A program made the position numbers and the translations under genes. Positions 1-6,218 of a DNA stretch of 9,635 nt are shown piece by piece (positions within the stretch are counted from its first letter, which is position 1; each line of letters opens with the position of its first letter). The notes beneath the pieces were generated by a model that saw only the letters and a list, made by a program, of their open reading frames with translations, did no database searches and was not told the origin of the DNA. Source of the DNA: Gammaproteobacteria bacterium (lineage in GTDB: Bacteria; Pseudomonadota; Gammaproteobacteria; UBA5335; SLRW01); NCBI GenBank assembly GCA_007134115.1, contig SLLK01000333.1, positions 1-9,635 of the forward strand, in the 5' to 3' direction.

Positions 1-413
1 AGGACACGGGTGATGGCCACTTTGAGTACGGTGGCTAGCAGCCAGGCCAGAAGCACCAATCCCAGGGCGGCGACAATGCGGGGGGCGTAATTAAATACCT
101 GTTGTAGGAAGCCTTGAAGGGGTTCGGCGATGAATGACAGGCCGATAACCTGTAAGAATGCCACTAGGACGAAAAACATTACAAGGTAATAGGTGAGGGA
201 TCCTGCCCAGTGGGCCACCTCCTCGGGTCGACCCTCCTCCTTGCCATGAAGCCAGGAAGCGAGCGTGGCTCCCAGTGACGTGCGGTGGATGGCTCCCTTT
301 ACGGCAGATCGTAAAATGAGTGCTACCAACCAACCGATGATCAGGACGGCCAGGGCACCTGCGGCAACGGGAAGGTACTGTACCAACCAGGTCTGCAATT
401 GCTCTTGTATCAT
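1..413 (-). CDS. N-terminal part of a mechanosensitive ion channel family protein with TM-helix repeats (C-terminus outside window)
   Basis: An open frame of 137 codons starts with ATG at 413-411 and runs off the left edge without a stop, so the C-terminal part is not visible. AAGGAG at 425-430 on the minus strand, 11 nt before the ATG, supports this start. There are three hydrophobic stretches, at about residues 14-34, 73-95 and 106-134. The first (LPVAAGALAVLIIGWLVA, then basic residues) and the third (NYAPRIVAALGLVLLAWLLA) both have the pattern of the 'conserved TM helix' repeat (PF05552), typical of MscS-related channels; the two repeats are separated by an acidic, Glu-rich loop near residues 58-65. 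Such proteins sit in the inner membrane and are thought to release solutes under membrane tension. The pore and beta domains that would prove channel function lie outside the window, so the family call is good and the function is inferred. It follows the photolyase gene after 149 nt on the same strand. Confidence 0.75.
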   Translation of the reverse strand, partial: MIQEQLQTWLVQYLPVAAGALAVLIIGWLVALILRSAVKGAIHRTSLGATLASWLHGKEEGRPEEVAHWAGSLTYYLVMFFVLVAFLQVIGLSFIAEPLQGFLQQVFNYAPRIVAALGLVLLAWLLATVLKVAITRV

Positions 414-496
414 GGTTCTCGACACTCCTTCCGTAATACTCTTCTTTCCAAGGGGAGTAGAGAAAGGGTAGTGGTTTCAGGGATGGTCGAGCAGAG

Positions 497-514
497 AACC
501 GGTGAACATCGGTT
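497..514. other. Small inverted repeat between phr and the channel gene
   Basis: AACCGGT and ATCGGTT can form a 7-bp stem around a GAAC loop, with one G.U pair in the plus-strand RNA. On the plus strand the stem is followed by TTTTC, like an intrinsic terminator, but no plus-strand gene is present to end. In the minus-strand RNA the G.U becomes an A.C mismatch and no U-run follows, so it is a poor terminator for phr, whose stop codon lies 49 nt earlier. It may be chance or a weak bidirectional stop. The rest of 414-562 holds the ribosome binding site of the channel gene and nothing else I recognise. Confidence 0.25.
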
Positions 515-562
515 TTTCGAATACCGCCGCGTCCTATCGGGAAGGCACTGTGGAGTTACCAA

Positions 563-1975
563 TCAGTCTTCCGATGAGCCGGAGCCTCCATCAAAGGGAA
601 AGGGTTCCAGAGCCCCCATCGAGAGGACATATTTTTCCACATCGAACTTCCGCCGGCTTGCCTTTGAGCTCATGTATCGAATCTTTCCCAGGACGGGACG
701 CTCTCCGAAGGCTCGATCGTGCAGTCCCCCGATGCTCCAGGCGATGCCGGTATATCCGTTGGGATCTCTCCCGTCGAAGGAATATTTGTCATTGAGATAT
801 ATGGCGGTTCTCAAGGCCTCTTGGGGACTGGCGGACCACTCTATGATCTTCTTGGCCCAGAACATTCGGAGATATCCGTGGATCTTGCCGGTGACTACCA
901 ATTGGCGCTGGGCGGCATTCCAGAGCGGGTCATGGGTGCGGGCTGCTTCCCATTGATCCTGCGAGTAGAGAAATTCCCGCGGATCGTCTGCGTGGGCTTC
1001 CAGGGATGTCTGTGCCCACTGGGGAAAGGCTGAGATGCTGTCATAACTGGTCTCGTAGTGGCAGAAGTTTTCCGCTAACTCACGGCGGATCCAGACTTCC
1101 TCCAGAAACGGATGGAGGGTTTCCTGATCGGGTATCGTTCGCAGGACGTCATGCACCACGCGCGCCGGACTGATCTGACCGAAATGAAGATAGGGCGACA
1201 GTCCCGATTGACCGTTCGCATTGGGGTCATTTCGCAAACGGTCGTAATGCCAGATTCCGCTGTCTAGGGACTGGTCGAGGACCTTTCGGGCGGCGTCTTC
1301 ACCCGGGCATACCGTGGCAATGGGGAGGTCTGGTTCGGCGGAAGGAATTACGCGAAGCAGGCGGCCCCAGTCAATTGAGCGACCCTGGGAAGGGGCGGCG
1401 ACTTCCATGGGCAGAGTCGGGGGCACGGGCGTCTGCCAGGCGTGAAGCAGACGTTGCAGTTTGGGTCGAAGGGTTCGGGCGGCGTACTCCCGTTTGTTGG
1501 AGGCAACCCAGGGAGGTATGACGTTGTGGGCATCCACTTCATGGTGGGCGACATTCAGACGTTGGGCTACGGCTTCTCTCCAGCGTCTCGGCTCGCGGAG
1601 CGGGGAAAAGTCGGAGATAAGTAAACCGGCGTTCAGGCTGTTAACGAAGGACGGCAGGGTGTGTCCCGGCGTTCCCTGTAAGAGGTGAAAGCTGATACCC
1701 AGGGATTGCAGGGTCGTACTCACCGAACGCAAGCCTTCCAGCATGAAGCGAAAGTGCGCCGGCTGCGCTCCCAAGAACGAGGGCTGAAGTGCAAACACCA
1801 CATGAAGGGGTACCCGCCGGTCCCGGGCCTCTCGCATGGCATAGTGTAGCGCCCAATTGTCCCGCACGCGTTGATCCCGTTGCATCCAATACACGACCGG
1901 CCCGGCGCCCGTTGCGTGCGAATTCAGGGGGCGAAGGCGCTTCGCTTCCATCGTCTTGCTCCGATCCTTTGTCAT
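563..1975 (-). CDS. phr: Class II deoxyribodipyrimidine (CPD) photolyase
   Basis: This FAD enzyme uses blue/near-UV light to split cyclobutane pyrimidine dimers in DNA. At 470 aa it has the usual class II length. The N-terminal alpha/beta domain (about 26-175) begins with VVYWMQRDQRVRDNWAL, the class II opening, and holds the signature VDAHNVIPPWVASNKREYAA near 147-166. The FAD-binding helical domain (about 225-455) includes SPYLHFGQISPARV, EEVWIRRELAENFCHY and LNDKYSFDGRDPNGYTG. Trp352, Trp373 and Trp380 keep the 21- and 7-residue spacing of the class II electron-transfer triad (W360/W381/W388 in Methanosarcina mazei), and Asn395 matches the Asn near flavin N5. The ATG shares ATGA with the rudS stop, suggesting coupled translation. 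That ATG has no clear ribosome binding site; an ATG at 1951-1949, preceded by GGAG at 7 nt, is a real alternative giving 462 aa. The family call is firm; the start is less certain. Confidence 0.96.
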   Translation of the reverse strand: MTKDRSKTMEAKRLRPLNSHATGAGPVVYWMQRDQRVRDNWALHYAMREARDRRVPLHVVFALQPSFLGAQPAHFRFMLEGLRSVSTTLQSLGISFHLLQGTPGHTLPSFVNSLNAGLLISDFSPLREPRRWREAVAQRLNVAHHEVDAHNVIPPWVASNKREYAARTLRPKLQRLLHAWQTPVPPTLPMEVAAPSQGRSIDWGRLLRVIPSAEPDLPIATVCPGEDAARKVLDQSLDSGIWHYDRLRNDPNANGQSGLSPYLHFGQISPARVVHDVLRTIPDQETLHPFLEEVWIRRELAENFCHYETSYDSISAFPQWAQTSLEAHADDPREFLYSQDQWEAARTHDPLWNAAQRQLVVTGKIHGYLRMFWAKKIIEWSASPQEALRTAIYLNDKYSFDGRDPNGYTGIAWSIGGLHDRAFGERPVLGKIRYMSSKASRRKFDVEKYVLSMGALEPFPFDGGSGSSED

Positions 1976-2925
1976 ACGCGATTGCGTAGCATCAATTCGG
2001 CCGGATGGGGAGACAGATACACTTGACTCTTCAGATAGGATACGTCGAATTTTCGGATGTAATGCTTAATCAGGGTCAAAGGTACGGTAAGGGGAACCAG
2101 GTGACTATGATACTCCTCAATAACCTCCAGTAATTCCGCCTTTTCATCCGAACTGAGATCCTCCCGGAAGTATCCCATAATGTGTTGCAGGACATTGGTA
2201 TTCTTCTTCACCGTGGCAAAACTCTCCAGGGCTTCCATGTAGAGATGGCCGTAGCGTTCCAGCAAACGCTCGCGAGGAATCTCTTTCCCCTTGGCCACCA
2301 GGCGTCCCATCACCTGATACTTCTCCGGATGATGCGCCATGATGAGAAGTTTTTGGGCGGTGTGAAATTGGATCAGACTGCGGTAGTCCGGATTTTCCGA
2401 AAGGTAGTCTCGCCAACGCTTCATGGCGAAGACGCGTTCGATGAAATTCTCGCGGAGCCGAGCATCATTGAGGCGCCCGTCTTCCTCGACGGGAATTAAG
2501 GGAAAGCGTTCCGTGAAGGCTGCGGCGAACAGGCCGCGCCCGTCTCGCTGGGAGGACTGTCCTCCGGGGTGATAGCGTTTCACTCGATGCAATCCCGAGC
2601 TGGGCGAATCCTTCTTGAAGATGAACCCGCAAAGATCGGACGCGGCCAAGTCTTCTACTCGATGCTGACACCAGTCTTGCATAGTATCAGTAAGATCCTG
2701 TCCGCTACGGATTGTGAGCAAACGTACCGGTTCGCCGTCGAGACCCACTAGGCGCATGGCTTCCCGGGGAACTGGAAGACCACATTCCACCTCCGGGCAG
2801 ACTGGTACGAAGGAGAAGTATTGTGACAGGGTGTCGGTGATGTATCGATCGCGTTGATGGCCTCCGTCGTATCGCACTTCCTGTCCCAGGAGACAGGCAC
2901 TTACCCCGACAGGTATCGGCTCCAT
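1972..2925 (-). CDS. rudS: RudS-type tRNA 4-thiouridine desulfidase (TudS/DUF523-DUF1722 fusion)
   Basis: The 317-aa protein has an N-terminal TudS (DUF523) domain, about 1-150, and a C-terminal DUF1722 (YbgA-like) domain, about 184-305. TudS hallmarks are VGVSACLLGQEVRYDGG (Cys11), VCPEVECGLPVPRE (Cys43, Cys48) and CGFIFKKDSPSSG (Cys99). In this family three conserved cysteines hold a [4Fe-4S] cluster whose free iron takes the sulfur of thiouracil. DUF1722 hallmarks are FHTAQKLLIMAHHPEKY, NVLQHIMGYF and LTLIKHYIRKF. Published RudS work reports that such fusions remove sulfur from s4U in tRNA, with DUF1722 helping bind tRNA. I prefer the ATG at 2925-2923: AGAGGA lies 9 nt upstream and the product opens directly into the conserved strand. 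A GTG at 2976 would add 17 residues with no family likeness. The stop overlaps the phr start, as in the E. coli ybgA-phr neighbourhood. Domain identity is strong; activity in this organism is inferred. Confidence 0.93.
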   Translation of the reverse strand: MEPIPVGVSACLLGQEVRYDGGHQRDRYITDTLSQYFSFVPVCPEVECGLPVPREAMRLVGLDGEPVRLLTIRSGQDLTDTMQDWCQHRVEDLAASDLCGFIFKKDSPSSGLHRVKRYHPGGQSSQRDGRGLFAAAFTERFPLIPVEEDGRLNDARLRENFIERVFAMKRWRDYLSENPDYRSLIQFHTAQKLLIMAHHPEKYQVMGRLVAKGKEIPRERLLERYGHLYMEALESFATVKKNTNVLQHIMGYFREDLSSDEKAELLEVIEEYHSHLVPLTVPLTLIKHYIRKFDVSYLKSQVYLSPHPAELMLRNRV

Positions 2926-3228
2926 TGGGAATCGTCCTCTCCAAGCGTCAACGAAAATGGGAATGCACCCGATCACGGGTACCCTGTCATCTTCTTATCC
3001 ATCCGGCGGGAATTCCCTCTTAGATTCCGCAGTATATCCAGTTACGGGTCCCACGGCCCTTGCTTCGGAGTTAGGGGCGGCGAGAAGTCTTTGGAGTCGC
3101 AAAGATGGATGGTTCGGGAACGACTGACTGCCGGGAAAGGAATGAAGCACCGTCCCGAATCATCCCAGATGCATGGGTTTCGGGACGGTGGAATGTGAGT
3201 CGATCATTTACTTGTTACTCGGTGACCT
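2926..3228. other. Intergenic region upstream of rudS-phr
   Basis: These 303 nt hold no convincing gene. On the minus strand they contain, in order, the end region of the protease transcript with a strong hairpin (listed separately), then the likely 5' untranslated region of rudS. TATACT on the minus strand (3031-3036) is a fair -10 element about 105 nt before the rudS ATG, but I see no matching -35 at 16-18 nt, so a promoter here is only a guess. The rudS ribosome binding site AGAGGA is at 2935-2940. Plus-strand frames through the region show no family features. Confidence 0.6.
3148..3190 (-). terminator. Probable intrinsic terminator of the S8 protease gene
   Basis: CACCGTCCCGAA at 3148-3159 and TTCGGGACGGTG at 3179-3190 form a perfect 12-bp stem. 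Inside the 19-nt loop, CCCA and TGGG add a further 4 bp. Read on the minus strand the hairpin begins 39 nt after the protease stop codon and is followed by CTTCATTCCTTT, a pyrimidine stretch with interrupted Ts. It therefore separates the protease transcript from rudS-phr. The imperfect T-run lowers confidence that it stops transcription unaided; the stem itself is certain. Confidence 0.65.
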
Positions 3229-6057
3229 CTAAGGGCTATCCCAGTAGTCTTCGGGCAATTCAAAACGGATGCTCAGCCTGGCAAGTTCCGTTGCCTCATC
3301 TCCAGGCCATCTCATGATGCTGTCAGTGACATACCAGGCGCTTCGCCCACGTTCTTCCTCCATGATGGTGGGTCGGTATTGGTTTAGTTCCTGGGTGCGA
3401 TAGAAAACCGACACAAGCCCTTGTTCCTCCAAGGTCCTCTCACCGGGTTCTGGAAAGTGTGGGCCAACGTATGCCTGCATATCCCATCTACGTTCGATGG
3501 GGATATCCTGTGCTGTCCACATCCACTCACTGATGTACGCATCGGATGTCCAGGGCTGAAGGTCCGTGCCAAGCCGGGTCCAGCGGGCGTTGTGTCGCTC
3601 ACCGGCTTCAATCCACTCTACCCGATCCATTTCCGGCGATACCTTTCCTCGAACCCATCGATTGACAGGGTATGAGATTATTCCCGTCCGCGCCGCTCGT
3701 TCATCCAACACCTGTTCGCGAGTATCAACCGCTTCAAAATACAAGCCTTGCCATTCCAAGCTGGCGAACTCCACATGACCTTTTCCGGGAGCTACCCTAA
3801 AACCCCGGGCTGCCATGGGCTCTGGATCCCGTTCATCGAAGTGGGCTTCTTCCACATTGCCGTATACAACGCGGTATTGAGTCCCAATGAAGTCACCTGA
3901 GATATAGAAATCGCCTCGGGTACACGCGGTCACATCCCAGGCATCCTTTGGTGGAGACATGGTGACGATGTAACATAGATCCGTTTCTTCGCAGAGAATC
4001 ATGACGATCATGGGTGAAAAACCGGCATCTTCCCGACGGGTGAGGGTCCAATCTACCACCTCTCCCTTTTCGATTTGGTGCCATGGTTGAGCGGGAGCCG
4101 TGGCGTTTTCACATAGCACGTAGAGACCCAGGTTTAGAGGTGCTTCAGCTGTGCCGATGTGTTCCGCTTTGATCTGATAGGTTTCCGGGCCACCGCTTGC
4201 TCGGACCACGAAGTCACGAAGGCCCAGGAGGTCTTCCGCAGAAACGGCTGGGAGACCCTGTTCTCTTCGGAGCAGGTTGATGACATGTAGGACGGCGCGA
4301 TCCACACGCAGAATCCGCCCACCCACACTTGAGGCGATGGTGAGGGGATTGTCATCCACGTCTGGGATTCGGATTTCGCTGAGTGCCGTATTGACCAGAA
4401 TCTCCTTGATCTGGCCAGCGGTTAAGTCGGGCTTTAGGCTGCGCAAGATGGCAGCAGCCCCGCTGACTTGTGGTGTGGAAAAGCTATTGCCCAGTTGGGT
4501 CACATTGCGCCCGGCGGCGTCATGATGAGCGATGATGCCCATGGCCGGTGCGGCGAGGCTGATTTCCCATTCTGTATCGCCGTCCTCCGAATCAGGAAGA
4601 AAGTTGGAGAAGTATGCCCGTTCGGCACGGAAGTTCAGTCCCCCGATGGTCATGACATTGGGTTGTCGTTGCCCGAACCACTCTCCGGCCTTGGTCAAGG
4701 GCAGATTGTCGTTGCCCGCTGCGGCCACCAATAGCACATCCGGATGATTTTCCAGCGTCCAGGAAGCGAAGGCGGTAAACGCATCATGAATGGCTTCACT
4801 CTGCGCCAGGTATTCTGCAGAAGGATTATCCGGTGGTCGAAGTGGTCCCATGGATATATTGATGATCGACGCACCGGATTCTATCAGCTCCTTTAAGTCG
4901 ACCAGGTATTCCATGACAAAGACCTGTTCTTGGTACTGTAAAAGGGTTACGTCCGGTTCCCCTTCTTCGGGGTCGTTCCCCTCATTCTCTGCCTGGGGTG
5001 CGGCGTCTTCTGGCTCCTCATCCCCATCTTCCTCTTCACTTTCTTCTTGGACGAGGGTGAATTCCTGAGAGCTGATGGTTCGACCGATGAGGGATAGGCG
5101 ATCACCCAGGACTGAAGCCACTCCCACACTGCGCCCCACCCGATGGTCGGCAGCAATGGTGTGAGAGACGGTGGTGCCATGGCTTACCCTCTCCAGCCGG
5201 GGGCCTGTCGGAGTAGAAGCGAGATCACTTTCACGCATACCGAGAATCCTTGGCCCTCCCTCTACGTTCATTTCCGGCGTGTCTCCCCAGATTCTGGTGT
5301 CGAATACGCCTACGGAAACCGGATGAAGCGTGGCATCGGCCATGGCAATCATGGTCCACGCATCTTTAAGTCCAATCATTTCGTAGGGCTGGGTCAGCCG
5401 GGCTCGCTCCACTCCGTATCGTTCGCGATTTACGAAGTAAAACGGGTCTTCATAGTTCGCATTGGACACGGGATTGCATCGCTCGATGGTGATCCGAGAG
5501 TCGATGCCTACCATCAGGTTGGGCAGAGCAAGTCGAATATCTTCGTGGTCCTCGGCCACTTCGAGGCGTGAATAGAGTTCCGCGAGGACCCTGTCCCCCG
5601 TTTCCAACTGGTATGCGGCCAGAAGTTCGATTTCACCGACAATGGTGGCATTCCAAGCGGCAGCCAATTCTTCTGCTTTGGATCGATCTTGCCCCGTTTC
5701 CAGCAGAATCCAAATATGATTGGGGGGAGCGTAGCAGTCGTTTCCTAAGGGAAGCAGATCTTTCGGATCGGGGGCGTGAAACGTCGCGCGACCAAGATCT
5801 CGTAGCCGTTCGGTATGGAGCCCCGGTCCAAGGTACGTCAATGTGGGCCGGAGTAAGGGTTCGCCGATCTCCGGCGGTGTCTCTTCGGTCTCTTCCGTAT
5901 CGGTACCGTTGGCGGCTTCGGCGGGTTGTTCGGTTTCTTCGGGTTCGGAATCATCCTTGGACCAGCATACGGTAAGGCCAAGGACCAAGACAAGGGATAG
6001 CAGCAGAATCAGCCACAAACGATGGGAATAGATGAATCGCCAGAATCGGGATTGCAC
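3229..6057 (-). CDS. Membrane-anchored, divergent subtilisin-like (S8) serine peptidase with acidic insert
   Basis: Read from GTG at 6057-6055, preceded by GGAAGGGTGGTGG, this is 942 aa. A TTG at 6120 is possible but badly spaced from its only purine run. Residues 12-30 form a hydrophobic signal or anchor after basic residues; Cys31 follows LTV, a poor lipobox. An acidic linker (33-66) leads to an inhibitor-like prodomain (about 113-185). The catalytic domain (about 245-600) has Asp253 in VGVFDTR, His293 in SHGTTVSH, oxyanion Asn449 in AAAGN and Ser525 in GNSFSTP: the full triad, but every motif departs from the usual DTG, HGTHVAG and GTSMATP. A Glu/Asp-rich insert fills 338-369, making His-to-Asn 156 residues against 91 in subtilisin. 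The last ~320 residues look beta-rich, carry four cysteines, and match nothing I know. It probably cleaves proteins outside the inner membrane; its substrate is unknown. The S8 call is firm, and the acidity hints at a salty habitat. Confidence 0.9.
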   Translation of the reverse strand: MQSRFWRFIYSHRLWLILLLSLVLVLGLTVCWSKDDSEPEETEQPAEAANGTDTEETEETPPEIGEPLLRPTLTYLGPGLHTERLRDLGRATFHAPDPKDLLPLGNDCYAPPNHIWILLETGQDRSKAEELAAAWNATIVGEIELLAAYQLETGDRVLAELYSRLEVAEDHEDIRLALPNLMVGIDSRITIERCNPVSNANYEDPFYFVNRERYGVERARLTQPYEMIGLKDAWTMIAMADATLHPVSVGVFDTRIWGDTPEMNVEGGPRILGMRESDLASTPTGPRLERVSHGTTVSHTIAADHRVGRSVGVASVLGDRLSLIGRTISSQEFTLVQEESEEEDGDEEPEDAAPQAENEGNDPEEGEPDVTLLQYQEQVFVMEYLVDLKELIESGASIINISMGPLRPPDNPSAEYLAQSEAIHDAFTAFASWTLENHPDVLLVAAAGNDNLPLTKAGEWFGQRQPNVMTIGGLNFRAERAYFSNFLPDSEDGDTEWEISLAAPAMGIIAHHDAAGRNVTQLGNSFSTPQVSGAAAILRSLKPDLTAGQIKEILVNTALSEIRIPDVDDNPLTIASSVGGRILRVDRAVLHVINLLRREQGLPAVSAEDLLGLRDFVVRASGGPETYQIKAEHIGTAEAPLNLGLYVLCENATAPAQPWHQIEKGEVVDWTLTRREDAGFSPMIVMILCEETDLCYIVTMSPPKDAWDVTACTRGDFYISGDFIGTQYRVVYGNVEEAHFDERDPEPMAARGFRVAPGKGHVEFASLEWQGLYFEAVDTREQVLDERAARTGIISYPVNRWVRGKVSPEMDRVEWIEAGERHNARWTRLGTDLQPWTSDAYISEWMWTAQDIPIERRWDMQAYVGPHFPEPGERTLEEQGLVSVFYRTQELNQYRPTIMEEERGRSAWYVTDSIMRWPGDEATELARLSIRFELPEDYWDSP

Positions 6058-6218
6058 CGAACCACCACCCTTCCACGCTGTGTCAGCGCAATATCCTTGG
6101 ATTCTACGAAAACACAACAAATCCCTCTATGCATACGGGAGTTAGGTGAGGTATGGCTGGCGTCAGCAGCGCTTACCGCATTTTTGGGCATGGAATCCTA
6201 TCCATTACTTGTGGGTGC
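6058..6218. other. Gap between mgtA and the protease gene
   Basis: These 161 nt hold no clear terminator after mgtA, so read-through into the protease gene is possible. The minus-strand sequence CGCTG-ACA-CAGCG (6076-6088) can form a 5-bp hairpin just upstream of the protease ribosome binding site and might modulate its translation. I found no convincing promoter pair. A 60-codon minus-strand frame beginning at 6191 crosses the protease start in another frame and shows no family features. Confidence 0.5.

Noticed and set aside
399..956. 185-codon plus-strand frame across the photolyase end.
   Set aside because: It is antisense to the well-supported photolyase and its translation shows no domain pattern.
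2881..2896. LexA-like CTGT-N8-ACAG at the beginning of the rudS coding region.
   Set aside because: The inner eight bases are GC-rich rather than AT-rich, it lies about 30 nt inside the gene, and it encodes the conserved A-C-L-L-G-Q motif, which explains the sequence.
6120..6142. TTG at 6120 as the protease start, and Cys31 of the protease as a lipoprotein cleavage site.
   Set aside because: The only purine-rich run sits almost against the TTG, whereas the GTG at 6057 has a well-placed one. For the lipobox, residues LTV before the Cys lack the small residue expected at -1.
6141..6151. GTTAGGTGAGG on the plus strand, identical to the opening of the M-box Mg2+ riboswitch.
   Set aside because: The following sequence lacks the other conserved M-box blocks, and it lies downstream of mgtA on the opposite strand with no plus-strand gene to control. 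Probably chance.
6009..6191. 60-codon minus-strand frame across the protease start.
   Set aside because: It overlaps the protease coding region in a different frame, has no clear ribosome binding site and no recognisable features.
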